Of a DNA stretch of 64,000 nucleotides, positions 27,501 through 35,329 are shown in pieces. Every line of letters starts with the position of its first letter. Positions within the stretch are counted from its first letter, which is position 1. Made by a program: the position numbers and the translations under genes. Source of the DNA: CAIXOA01 sp041653635 (lineage in GTDB: Archaea > Micrarchaeota > Micrarchaeia > Anstonellales > Bilamarchaeaceae). The notes under the pieces are model-generated. The model made no database searches. It had not been told where the DNA came from and was given only the letters and a program-made list of their open reading frames with translations. The stretch covers positions 372,001-436,000 of the forward strand of contig JBAZFC010000001.1 of assembly GCA_041653635.1 (NCBI GenBank), written 5' to 3'.

Positions 27501-30500
27501 GCAGAACCCGTTCTTGCGCCGCTGCCCGCGAAACCCGAAATGGACGAATACACATCAAGGCTCGCATCCACCCTGTTCTCCGGCAAGCCGCTCGCCAAGA
27601 GGGTCGGCGCCGCGGTGCTGCTCACGGACGAAGCGACGGGGACATATGTCCCGGTTCTGCTCAGGGCATATTGCCAGCAGGGGGACATGCAGCCCAAGGC
27701 CATAACCCTACTTGCCGAAAAGCCGGCGGATGAGATACTCCCCAGCGCATTCGCATACCGCGATTCCCTCGCAAAGAGCGGGGTGCTGGACCTTCCGCTG
27801 AACGAGCTTGCAGAAAAGTACGGGGAGTCCGCGCTTCCGGCCATGCTCGGTTACGTTGCAAAGCACAGGAACGCGGGCACGCTGGAAGACAGCGACGCCG
27901 CGCTAGCCCTCAGCATGGCGAACGTGGCCGGCATAAAGGACCAGGAGCTCCTCGCAGTGCTGCTCCCGGCGATGGATTCGCTTGGGCCCGAAGTAAGGAA
28001 AGGGATTGCGAACTTCGCGCGCACGGTCGGCAGGGATTCGCTCCAGCCGATACTCGCGCACATGGGCGCCAATCCCGGCATGAATCCTGATTCCGCGGTG
28101 GCCCTCGCCAAGGCCGCACAAGACAAGGCGGGCAATGACGCCGCGCCGGTGCTGGTTTGCCTCCTCCCCATGATGGGCAGGATGGACCAGGACCAGAAAT
28201 CCTCCGTGGGCGTGCTGGCCGCAAAATTCGGCGGATCCGCGATAGACCATGTCATCGCTTACGGCGCTTCCAAGGCCATGGACAACGAATCCGCAGCGGT
28301 GCTCAGCAAAGCCGTTGAATCAATAGAGGAACCGCGCGGCAGGGAGTTCCTGAGGCACGTCCTCCCCATGCTGGAGCACATGGACGACTCCCAGAGGGGC
28401 CGTGTGGACGACCTCGCGGCAAGGTACGACTGCAGCGACATGATATTGGCCTATGCGAGCGAGGCAGGCGACAAACTCGGCGTGGAGCAGGCACTCGCCC
28501 TCGCAAGGCCGCTCGCACAGATAAACGAGGTCCACGGGACTGATGACGGCGTGGTGTTCCTGCCGCGCATGCTCCGCCTTGCGGACCAGATGGACGATAG
28601 CCAGGCGGATTTGGTGAAGGGCTACGCAGTGCGCTTCCGCGGCGGCGCGGAAGGCAGGGATTCCGTAACCTCAATCCAGGCATTCGTGGCCGCAAGGGGG
28701 GCCGACCTCTCCGCAAGGGAGGCGGCGGTATGCGCTTCCGCACTCGCGCACATAAACACCGACAGCTCGTTCAAGGCGCTCGGGGAACTCCTGGCCGGGA
28801 TCACCATAATTGCGATACACGATGCGGTCAAGGAGGAGCTTTCAGGGGAATACGGCCTTGAGCCCGTGAGGGACGTGATGGTCCGCGCGGCAATCCGCGA
28901 AAAGGGCGCACTCGGCCCGCTCGGCACGCTCGCGTTTGAGATAATATCCGAACAGGAAGAGGAAGTGGCGGCCGGGAAGGACGCGGAAGGCAAGCCGCGC
29001 GGCCCGTCCGCGGACATCATAAAGGGCTGCGTAACCCAGCACCTCACGACCGAGGTGGACATGGGCGACAACATAGGGAGGATAGCGGAGGCGAGGGAGT
29101 TCCTCGTGAAATTCGGCGATTACGCGATAGACCCGCTCTGGTCCGTCGCGCTCTCCCCGGACTTCTCCCTCTACCCCGAGGGGCACAGGACAAACGTCCT
29201 GCGCACAATCGCGCACATAGCCGAGAAGAGCACTTCCGATGCCACCAAGCAGAAGGCGCGCGAATGCATCATGGAAGCCGTGAAGAACACGGACCTTTCA
29301 CCCGGCGTGGTCGGCTCCGCGATGAAGGTGATGGAAACCAATGTCATCGCATCGCTCCGCAGGCTCATCTACCTGCAGCAGAAGGACAACAGCCGGGACG
29401 CATGCATAAAGTTCGAGCAAAGGGTTTGCGCGATACTCGCGGCTATGGGCGAAGCCGGGCACAAGCAGATACTGGAAGCCCTCAATTCGCGCGACGTGGA
29501 AGAGAAGCTCGCCGGCGCAACAATGCAGGGGCTCATACTGATGCACAACCCCGCGATCACAGATGCGCTCGCCTCGGACCGCAAGAAGCCGGAGGCGGAG
29601 ATGAAGTTCCCGGTCTTCCAGTCCGTGCTGCGCAAGCTCATCGGCATGCTCCGCGACCCCGAGGCGCAGGAGGAAAAGGAATCCGTCGCGATGGTGGCGT
29701 ACGGCGCCCTATCGGCCGCAAGCCCCGCACTTCCGGCAGGCGACCTTGCTGCCATTATAAGTTACCAGGCCCGGGACGGGGAGGAGAATCTTGCTCCGGA
29801 GCAGGACTTCTGGTCCAGGTCTATGGCGGCAGGGCTGCTCGTGAATGCTGAAGGGGGCGCGGCAACGCTGGAAACCCTCATAAAGCACGAGCCCCTCGCC
29901 CCGGAGGTCAGGCTGCAAGTCATAAGCGCTTCCACTGCCTTCGGCGCCTCCCTGCTCTCCACAATCGTGGGGTATGCGCGCGGCAAAGGGATGGAGGAAA
30001 AGTATGTGGCGGTCAATGCCGCGCTCGCGCCCAAGTCCCCGTTCGCCCCGCTCCTGCGCGACATGGCGGCAGACGTTGAAGACTGGAGGCAGAAGCTCCC
30101 GGCCGCGGGAATAGAGCCGGGCAAGCCCGTGGAGCAGTGGCAGCAGGACGTCCTCCGTTGGGCGGTCGTGCGCGGCCTCGTGCTCGGGGAAAGCGCCGCG
30201 GCCAACGCTGCCTCGGCCGCACATTCCCTGGCGTACGAGCTTGGGATGATGACCATGCCCGAGTTTGCGAAGGACCTCAGGGCGGCGTTGGATGCGCGCG
30301 CGAAGCACGATGGAATGCTTCCGGATGCAGCGGCCAACGCAAGGGAATCCTGCCTGGACCATCTGGTTGCCGCAGGCTTCAAGAAGGACACGCTCGGCGA
30401 GGTGCTCGGGTTGAAAGACAAGTACCGCGCATTCGTCCGCAGGGCGGCCAAGAACAGGCCAACATCCCAGCCCCCGCAGCCGGCGCAGCAGGTACCCAGA

Positions 30501-30530
30501 GCAGAAGGAAACGGCGTCACGAATAAATGA
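24537..30530 (+). CDS. Giant helical-repeat protein, function unknown
   Basis: 1997 aa, the largest gene here. No signal peptide or membrane helix, so probably cytosolic. Residues 1-700: almost all helix, with an Ala/Pro/Glu linker at about 245-280. About 700-1000: low-complexity Ala/Pro/Glu region, probably disordered. About 1010-1985: repeated helical pairs such as YGESALPAMLGYVAKHRNA and MLEHMDDSQRGRVDDLA, resembling HEAT/ARM-type solenoids. No catalytic motif found. It looks like a scaffold. It is alone in its transcription unit, ending in a hairpin terminator. Confidence 0.75.
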   Translation: MNIDATLQESLRKQKNEYYVDEQGADAHLKQSARRDALDFANMHGVALKSKADAEQLFAYMRTARTTEKMLKKVAKKFDKATHERALALSRQHLFLTQTEAEAYELFLQADCALRGDMSMHVFHVSHAPSARFSDPVVAAVRQRYFANGVPIPRATLMQWFMEEKQYQKDPFLFVMKALGREVQFTVPAGDGTGNLSAEEQKARFAAITMHKLSAEGNMPPELMHLSRLEQAHAFFADARYSRLVSSATPKTAEKAAAAAPTAPEAEAEPRQSEPSSGFLKAKELIGKAADEFRKARDDRLKAEEARAIKSAFPALMGMLRKSLSAAMGKDVSAEEATELIVDGPKNKDGFATGRKGLLEMFEAYQPMAIQMADMLAIAVGKEKAKLEAKRTNKYPEKKAGLDAWEMVKQMPSVLADVNSRFGASNKAQRTDMDSAVAQEDAINHVRGHPSEVETPGQAMELFTRLRWERQVERRVGHRITDRLIPYDLSQKLKEALLQDEKLRAQKGFASVDEEIAWHVSFFSKKGAGYPVQLVAHMRHNEGVITPKVYDDVMRRLAVENPAISNEAELFDFIRRSWKVKAVERVSFLTSNGLLSTPAGERALKSMLADEELAKKGDFLTPNEELARYGDACRELNEPYPAKLVLHLWQEGGRITQEVHGAALMRIIQEKLAFKDGDEFGRFVEVVREHVASPDFADRKGYNGAFGATVMAPAVTDDSGLLAVRGRGSMPCPAPNPAKPAADKAGAGPAADAAKAAVAEPERTRTEKIEPLKDTAEQDVPIDLVAARLKAAGTPEGAPAAPQAFAVPAAPPSVDMDTFKTTLHRAPVLPAPPAASAQPETVAKPGTAAQPASTEALPTLESAVPPEVIAASASLHTDMPPLLREFVDRVDEARTAGTLAFTVHEEPKDDLPGFEPELPEGAPEVAATAADPEAEAAEGEEGERETIYGAPPEELVAQAAGETGERPTLFSEAPKDLLEAAAVPQPETAEPVLAPLPAKPEMDEYTSRLASTLFSGKPLAKRVGAAVLLTDEATGTYVPVLLRAYCQQGDMQPKAITLLAEKPADEILPSAFAYRDSLAKSGVLDLPLNELAEKYGESALPAMLGYVAKHRNAGTLEDSDAALALSMANVAGIKDQELLAVLLPAMDSLGPEVRKGIANFARTVGRDSLQPILAHMGANPGMNPDSAVALAKAAQDKAGNDAAPVLVCLLPMMGRMDQDQKSSVGVLAAKFGGSAIDHVIAYGASKAMDNESAAVLSKAVESIEEPRGREFLRHVLPMLEHMDDSQRGRVDDLAARYDCSDMILAYASEAGDKLGVEQALALARPLAQINEVHGTDDGVVFLPRMLRLADQMDDSQADLVKGYAVRFRGGAEGRDSVTSIQAFVAARGADLSAREAAVCASALAHINTDSSFKALGELLAGITIIAIHDAVKEELSGEYGLEPVRDVMVRAAIREKGALGPLGTLAFEIISEQEEEVAAGKDAEGKPRGPSADIIKGCVTQHLTTEVDMGDNIGRIAEAREFLVKFGDYAIDPLWSVALSPDFSLYPEGHRTNVLRTIAHIAEKSTSDATKQKARECIMEAVKNTDLSPGVVGSAMKVMETNVIASLRRLIYLQQKDNSRDACIKFEQRVCAILAAMGEAGHKQILEALNSRDVEEKLAGATMQGLILMHNPAITDALASDRKKPEAEMKFPVFQSVLRKLIGMLRDPEAQEEKESVAMVAYGALSAASPALPAGDLAAIISYQARDGEENLAPEQDFWSRSMAAGLLVNAEGGAATLETLIKHEPLAPEVRLQVISASTAFGASLLSTIVGYARGKGMEEKYVAVNAALAPKSPFAPLLRDMAADVEDWRQKLPAAGIEPGKPVEQWQQDVLRWAVVRGLVLGESAAANAASAAHSLAYELGMMTMPEFAKDLRAALDARAKHDGMLPDAAANARESCLDHLVAAGFKKDTLGEVLGLKDKYRAFVRRAAKNRPTSQPPQPAQQVPRAEGNGVTNK

Positions 30531-30551
30531 CGCCGCCTTTTCAATATTTTT
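30512..30551 (+). terminator. Hairpin terminator of the giant gene
   Basis: CGGCGTCA at 30512-30519 pairs perfectly with TGACGCCG at 30528-30535; the 8-nt loop holds the TAA stop codon. CCTTTTCAATATTTTTTT follows. An 8-bp GC-rich stem plus T-run is the intrinsic-terminator pattern. Confidence 0.6.
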
Positions 30552-30555
30552 TTGA

Positions 30556-30621
30556 TCAGACGCTGTTGGTGACATCATCGCCAACGCTTGCGCGGGGCTC
30601 AGTGGTTGTACATTTCATCAT
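30556..30621 (-). ncRNA. Candidate C/D box sRNA
   Basis: On the minus strand, in order: C box ATGATGA (30621-30615), 12-nt guide, D' CTGA (30602-30599), 20-nt spacer able to fold with a GCAA tetraloop, C' ATGATGT (30578-30572), 12-nt guide, D box CTGA (30559-30556). Both box-to-box distances are the 12 nt expected for archaeal 2'-O-methylation guides. A TATA-like TTTTAATAATC lies about 25 nt before the C box. By the N+5 rule the methylated bases would be the fifth nucleotides of targets UGGUUGUACAUU and ACGCUGUUGGUG; the target RNAs are not known. The terminal stem is weak. Confidence 0.6.
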
Positions 30622-30640
30622 TGTATCTAATTTGCCCTTT

Positions 30641-30652
30641 TAGATTATTAAA
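30641..30652 (-). promoter_or_regulatory. TATA-like box of the C/D sRNA
   Basis: TAGATTATTAAAA region; on the minus strand it reads TTTTAATAATC, about 25 nt upstream of the sRNA C box. The same AT block could serve the plus-strand gene at 30675 in the other direction. Confidence 0.4.
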
Positions 30653-30674
30653 ACCTTTCCTATAATCCATAAGC

Positions 30675-31367
30675 ATGGAAACCAAGGGGTATTTCGTTGC
30701 GGAGTCCATGACCCGCGGCGCGCTCTCCCGCAACTATTCCGCTGCAGGCCCTTCCGCAGCCCGCGGCATCTGGGTTGACATAATCAATTTCGCCCTCAAG
30801 AAAAAATCCCCCACGTTCGCGGAGATAGAGCCCTCTTCCTATTACATCGGCGTCGTGCCGCCCTTCAAAAAAGGGGACGAATCCTGGAAAAAGCCGCTCG
30901 GCGCGCTGCTCCGCACATGCAGCCGCAACATCCCCACCCCCGCAACCACGTTCCACATGAGCGGGCTCTCAAAAGAACTCAAGGACGCGGAGCCGCCCAC
31001 GAAATGGCTCCCCGACGCGTTCGTGAAGCCCTTCGGCAGCGGCATGCTCGGCACCTACATCCTAATGAGCGTTCCGTACATGGTTGGATATATGGAGATG
31101 TGCGCGGAAGAGCTGGGCGCGAACAGCATCAAGACCGACGAGGATACGGGCGTGCTGTCTTTCATGCGCAACAAGAAGTCCTTCTCCATTAGCGGCGTGA
31201 GCCTCATGAAGAAGATGGCATATGGCGGCTTCACAAAGGAGTTCCTCGCCGCGTCCATCCTCGGCTACGTTGCCTACGATTCGCAGCAAAAATTCCCGCT
31301 CAGCACGGTGCAGCGCGTGGATTTCCCCAAGGAGAAGGGCATCTATTCCTTTGAAAAACAGAAGTAG
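30675..31367 (+). CDS. Protein of unknown function
   Basis: 230 aa, soluble, mixed alpha/beta. Stretches such as SSYYIGVVPPFKKGDESWKK and FGSGMLGTYILMSVPYMVGY are distinctive, but I recognise no family. It stands alone between the C/D sRNA candidate and tRNA-Phe and ends 3 bp before the tRNA-Phe 3' end (convergent). Confidence 0.65.
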   Translation: METKGYFVAESMTRGALSRNYSAAGPSAARGIWVDIINFALKKKSPTFAEIEPSSYYIGVVPPFKKGDESWKKPLGALLRTCSRNIPTPATTFHMSGLSKELKDAEPPTKWLPDAFVKPFGSGMLGTYILMSVPYMVGYMEMCAEELGANSIKTDEDTGVLSFMRNKKSFSISGVSLMKKMAYGGFTKEFLAASILGYVAYDSQQKFPLSTVQRVDFPKEKGIYSFEKQK

Positions 31368-31370
31368 AAA

Positions 31371-31443
31371 TGCCGCGGGCCGGATTTGAACCAGCGACCC
31401 TTCGGTCTTCAGCCGAATGCTCTCCCAGCTGAGCTACCGCGGC
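31371..31443 (-). tRNA. tRNA-Phe (GAA)
   Basis: 73-nt cloverleaf: acceptor GCCGCGG/CCGCGGC, D-arm GCTC/GAGC, anticodon stem TTCGG/CCGAA with loop CTGAAGA (anticodon GAA), T-loop TTCAAAT, discriminator A. No intron; CCA not encoded. Confidence 0.97.
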
Positions 31444-31456
31444 ATTAAATCCCGTA

Positions 31457-31496
31457 GGCAATAATCCAGAAACGTGCCCGGGGATTTATTATTGCC
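31457..31496. other. Inverted repeat upstream of tRNA-Phe and the GS-like gene
   Basis: GGCAATAAT (31457-31465) and ATTATTGCC (31488-31496) are perfect 9-bp arms around a 22-nt spacer, between divergent tRNA-Phe and the glutamine-synthetase-like gene. AT-rich arms near both promoters suggest a regulator site or hairpin. Confidence 0.35.
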
Positions 31497-31541
31497 ATAG
31501 AAATGTTTAATTAGGTATTCTTCGGAAGCGCAATCGGTGGA

Positions 31542-32933
31542 ATGATGCCGACTCCAGAAGAGGCAATGGAATTCATAAACGTGAACAACACAAAGTGGGT
31601 GGACCTGCAGTTCATGGACTCGTCCGGCAGGCTCAACAGGACGACAATAAACTCGCGCGAATTCACCCCCGCCGCCTTCACCGCCGGCATAAGCTGCGGC
31701 AACCTGCAGGAGGCGTTCGGCTGGAGCGCGGACGGCGAGCTGCTACTCCGCCCCGACCCTGATACTTTTGGGAGGATTCCCTGGGAGGCGAACACGGTCC
31801 GCTTCCTCTGCGACGTGCTGGTCGCCCCGAAGCTGGAGCGCTGCCTCAAGGACCCGCGCTACGTCGCGGAGCGCCTCATGGTAAATGCAAAGGCGATGGG
31901 CATCTCCGACATCGCAGTCTCCACCGAGATGGAGTTCTACGTTTTTGACGCAGTCAGCATAGACAAGGTCAGCCCAGGAAGGGGCCCGAATTATCTCATA
32001 GATGCAAGGGAAGCGCGCTGGAACCCTTCACCGCTCTGGAACTCAAAGAACGGCGCGTACGTGGGCCAGCCCTTTGACTCACTCTATTCCGCGAGGACCC
32101 AGGTCTCCGAGGTGCTGGAGGACAACTTCCGCTACCTGGTGCAGAGCCACTTCCATGGCCGCTCCCCAAGCTCGCAGCAGTCCATCACGATGCGCCCGAA
32201 TTCCATGCGCGTGGCCGCGGACGCGATGGTGACCGCCAAGCACGTGGTGCGCAACCTCTCGTTCATCGCCAACGCCACATCCACGTTCATGCCCCTTCCC
32301 ATCTTCGGGGAGAAGGGCAGCTCGCTGCGCATAATGCAGTCCATCTGGAAGGGCGACGAGAACATATTCTACGACGCCGCGGACAACTACGCGCAGCTCA
32401 GCCAGAACGGCCGCTATTTCGTGGGCGGCCTCCTTGAGCACGCCTCCGCGCTCTCCATTTTCACCGCGCCCACGACCAATTCCTACAAGAAGATGCTTGC
32501 GGACCCGGCATATATCGCGTGGGGCAAGAGGAGCAACGGCTCGCTCGTGCGCGTCCCGTTCGAGAAGAAAAACGAAAAAATGGAGAAGTCCGTAATCTTC
32601 ATGGGCGCCGACCCTTCCATAAATCCATACGTCGCCTACGCGGCCGTGGCTGCCGCGGGCCTGGACGGCATAAAGAAGAAGAAGGACTGCGGCGACCCGG
32701 TGGACGAGGACATCACGTCCATGAGCGCAAAGGAGAGGAAGGACGCAGGGGTTGAATACCTGCCGTCCGGCCTGATTGAGGCGGTGAGCGAGCTTGAAAC
32801 GGACAACGCCTTCCTCAAGGGAATCCTGTCCTCCGAGCTTCTTGAGGACTACCTCGCGAAGAAGATGAACGAACAAACAGAGCACAACATGCGCACGTCC
32901 GCCTACGAGTTTGAGGAATACTACAATGTGTGA
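31542..32933 (+). CDS. Glutamine synthetase homologue, probably inactive
   Basis: 463 aa, full GS length and fold markers (TEMEFYVF, TFMPLPIFG, GGLLEHASALSIFTAP, TNSYKK, PSINPYVAYAA). By alignment to remembered archaeal GS, most active-site residues are changed: the metal-binding Glu of the HHE motif is Gly (FHG), Glu of GQ.EI is Ser (SQQSI), both His of GSGMH.H are Arg and Met (GSSLRIM), NRSA is SNGS, and Glu and Arg of the RIE.R motif are Ile and Met. It should therefore not make glutamine; a regulatory or structural pseudoenzyme is likely. The long, intact frame argues against a decaying pseudogene. Confidence 0.85.
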   Translation: MMPTPEEAMEFINVNNTKWVDLQFMDSSGRLNRTTINSREFTPAAFTAGISCGNLQEAFGWSADGELLLRPDPDTFGRIPWEANTVRFLCDVLVAPKLERCLKDPRYVAERLMVNAKAMGISDIAVSTEMEFYVFDAVSIDKVSPGRGPNYLIDAREARWNPSPLWNSKNGAYVGQPFDSLYSARTQVSEVLEDNFRYLVQSHFHGRSPSSQQSITMRPNSMRVAADAMVTAKHVVRNLSFIANATSTFMPLPIFGEKGSSLRIMQSIWKGDENIFYDAADNYAQLSQNGRYFVGGLLEHASALSIFTAPTTNSYKKMLADPAYIAWGKRSNGSLVRVPFEKKNEKMEKSVIFMGADPSINPYVAYAAVAAAGLDGIKKKKDCGDPVDEDITSMSAKERKDAGVEYLPSGLIEAVSELETDNAFLKGILSSELLEDYLAKKMNEQTEHNMRTSAYEFEEYYNV

Positions 32934-33005
32934 CTGCATGCATCGCGGGTATATGGGGCCGTGCGGAATGTCCGGAAACGGCAGCACGATGCATAAGGTG
33001 TGAGC

Positions 33006-33512
33006 ATGCGCACGAACAATGTGTTCGCGGTGGGCCTTTTCCTGCTTTTTTCCATCACGCTCTATATCCTGGGCTACAGCTACTATGCAATCCTGCTCTC
33101 GGGCATCGGCATCCTTCTCGGAACCCTCATCCCGTCCATAGACGGCTACATGAAATACAAATGGGGCCACCTCAAAATCCTCATCCTCGTGGCCTCCGCG
33201 TTCCTCGTCTATTTCTCATACATCGGCAGCTACGCGATGTGCTTCTACCTGCTCGCCCCGTTCTGCGAAAATGTGCTCTTCATCTCGCTCCTCATCATCA
33301 CCGCCCTCTTCATAGTGTTTGACCTGATGAACCCGCTCTCGCCCCCGCTGCACGGCCTCATCCCGCTCATCCTCTTCACGCTCGCCTATTCCATGCTCCT
33401 TTTGTGGCTAAGGCAGCCGCCCGACGCCTCCTTCGCATCCATCTGCGCCTTCTTCGTAGCATATCTCGCGTCCGTGCTCGGCTCCGCGATGAAGCTGAAT
33501 GCCGAGGATTAG
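33006..33512 (+). CDS. Polytopic membrane protein, unknown function
   Basis: 168 aa with about five membrane helices and a short conserved-looking cytosolic or luminal loop (LIPSIDGYMKYKWGHLK), faintly like YdjM/DUF457-type proteins. ATG 33006 follows AAGGTGTGA; GTG 33000 is an alternative. Follows the GS-like gene by 72 bp. Confidence 0.6.
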   Translation: MRTNNVFAVGLFLLFSITLYILGYSYYAILLSGIGILLGTLIPSIDGYMKYKWGHLKILILVASAFLVYFSYIGSYAMCFYLLAPFCENVLFISLLIITALFIVFDLMNPLSPPLHGLIPLILFTLAYSMLLLWLRQPPDASFASICAFFVAYLASVLGSAMKLNAED

Positions 33513-33546
33513 TTAGCTATTTATACTTCTCCCGCGTAATTTACGC

Positions 33547-34509
33547 ATGGCAAATGCGGCAAGGGAGCACAAGCGCGACAAATCCAAAAAACAGGAATAC
33601 GTTTCCCCGAGGAAGCCGTTCAAAAAACGGAAGAACGTCCCGCTGGCAGCCGTGGTCACCGCAGCCATCCTCGCGGCGCCCGTAACTGCAAAGGCCGGCG
33701 AGGTTTCAACCCCAGGTTCGCACAAGCCGTCCATCTCCGAAAAGGCCTACCGCAACAACGGTGTCTCAATCCCGCTCCCGGATTTCGACCAGTCCATAGA
33801 AGGGGAATATCCGTTTGAGGGCGGCAAGGCGAAGATACGCTACGTTGGCGCCGAGCTTGAAACCATGAGCGGGGTGTATGAAATAACATTCCATCTTGAC
33901 GGCAGGAGGTTCTCCCCGCCGACGCGCTTCACCGCGCCCCTCCCCGGAAACCTCGGAGATGCGTACGGCGTTTTTGTTTCCGAAAGGAAGACAGTGATAA
34001 TCACGGAAAATCATATGGTGGTGATGCAGGGATACCGGGACCTATTGGACGGCTCCCGCGTCGGCGACCACTCATCTCATCGCGCGCTGCCGGAAGGGCT
34101 GCGCGGAAACGTCGTATCCGTGGCAGCAGAAGACACCGGCAGCCTGGGCACAGTATTCGTGCTCTCCCAGGGCTCTCTCTGGGCGTTGCGCACTGACGAC
34201 ATGGAAGCCAATCCTATATCTATTGGCGTTTCCGCATCAGCCGGCGCGGTGCTGAAATCCTATGGCGGCAGGGCAGTCGTCATACAGCCCTCCTCGGGCG
34301 AGAATTTCGTCAAGGTGTTCAGCCCGGATTTCGCGTCCGGGGAACTCAAGGAGGAGTGCACGCGGGGCTCGGACGTCACGTTCAGCTCCGGGGCAGGAGT
34401 GAATGAGGTTCCCGGCGGCTTCTCCGTATCGTCCGGGGATTCAACCGTGTATGTGCTCTTTGAAACCGGCGGCGAGGTGACGGTAGCGTCCTCCCTCCCT
34501 AGTGTTTAA
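33547..34509 (+). CDS. Exported protein of unknown function
   Basis: 320 aa. A basic cytoplasmic start (residues 1-30), one hydrophobic segment (VPLAAVVTAAILAAPVTAKA) acting as signal or anchor, then a beta-rich region with repeated VxVxS-type strands (VISVAAEDTG-like, GGFSVSSGDSTVYVLFETGG) that could be a beta-propeller. No family recognised. Own TATA-like box (CTATTTATA) about 25 nt upstream. Confidence 0.6.
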   Translation: MANAAREHKRDKSKKQEYVSPRKPFKKRKNVPLAAVVTAAILAAPVTAKAGEVSTPGSHKPSISEKAYRNNGVSIPLPDFDQSIEGEYPFEGGKAKIRYVGAELETMSGVYEITFHLDGRRFSPPTRFTAPLPGNLGDAYGVFVSERKTVIITENHMVVMQGYRDLLDGSRVGDHSSHRALPEGLRGNVVSVAAEDTGSLGTVFVLSQGSLWALRTDDMEANPISIGVSASAGAVLKSYGGRAVVIQPSSGENFVKVFSPDFASGELKEECTRGSDVTFSSGAGVNEVPGGFSVSSGDSTVYVLFETGGEVTVASSLPSV

Positions 34510-34550
34510 AAGCATGTTCCGGCGTAAATATAGCAGGCAAGGATGATATC

Positions 34551-35231
34551 ATGGCAGTCACTCAAAAACCAAAGCAAACAACCGCTGCAAAGACCGCACA
34601 GGAAATGGTGGACGGCTCGTTCAGCCGTTTCGAGGATGCGGTCCAGAGTGCGGCGCAGGCGGAAGTCCGCTCAATAGAGCGCGACAGGGAGCTTTCCAGC
34701 CAGCTGACCGAGGCATTTATGGCGTATCTAGGCAACAGGGAGCCGACACTTGGCCTTCTTGACAGCTTCATGCAGCCCGGAGGCGAAGGCAATGACCTCG
34801 TATATTCCTATGCAGAAGAGAAGGGGTTTCCCCTGTTCTCCACTTTCGGCATATTTAGCTACCGCTACACCGGCGGCAAGGTCTCCCTTGAGGATGTGGC
34901 AATTGAAGGCATAGATGCATTCGTGGAAAGCATAAAGGCTGGAGCCGTGGACACAATCCAGAACAGCATGACGACCGAAACCGGGGAAAGGGGCCAGAGA
35001 AGCGAATTTAACGTGGAGGTCATACCCGGCGTTGAGGGCGCAAACCAATTGCAGCCATCCACCCTGGCGAGGATTTCCGAGCTTTTCAACTCTTCCGTTG
35101 GCTACCATGGCAGCGAGGGCAACCCAGTGGAAATGGCTTCCCTGCCGAGGGGAAAGCTGCCGCTCGTCCTCACCGAAGACGGCACGCTCATATGGTCCAC
35201 CGGGGTTCTGGTAGGGCAGGCCACGTTCTGA
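34551..35231 (+). CDS. Protein of unknown function
   Basis: 226 aa, soluble. Helical first half (EMVDGSFSRFEDAVQSAAQA), mixed second half. GGATGAT precedes the ATG by 4 nt and GTTTAAAA is a likely TATA box. It lies directly upstream of the thermosome gene with its own promoter, with no functional hint. Confidence 0.6.
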   Translation: MAVTQKPKQTTAAKTAQEMVDGSFSRFEDAVQSAAQAEVRSIERDRELSSQLTEAFMAYLGNREPTLGLLDSFMQPGGEGNDLVYSYAEEKGFPLFSTFGIFSYRYTGGKVSLEDVAIEGIDAFVESIKAGAVDTIQNSMTTETGERGQRSEFNVEVIPGVEGANQLQPSTLARISELFNSSVGYHGSEGNPVEMASLPRGKLPLVLTEDGTLIWSTGVLVGQATF

Positions 35232-35329
35232 GGCAGGCCAACCCAATTCTTTAAATTTCTTTCTTCACATCTATCTATTCAGCAAATTCTGCTAATATTA
35301 GAATTCTGAAAATCTAAAATGGTGAAACT

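Noticed and set aside
24621..30584. Several 100-290-codon minus-strand frames within the giant gene
   Set aside because: Overlap an intact 1997-codon frame with a promoter and terminator; composition is shadow-like.
31542..32933. Calling the GS-like gene an ordinary glnA
   Set aside because: Metal and substrate residues are replaced at four separate motifs.
32079..33170. 363-codon minus-strand frame opposite the GS-like gene
   Set aside because: Antisense shadow; the plus-strand frame has homology along its length.
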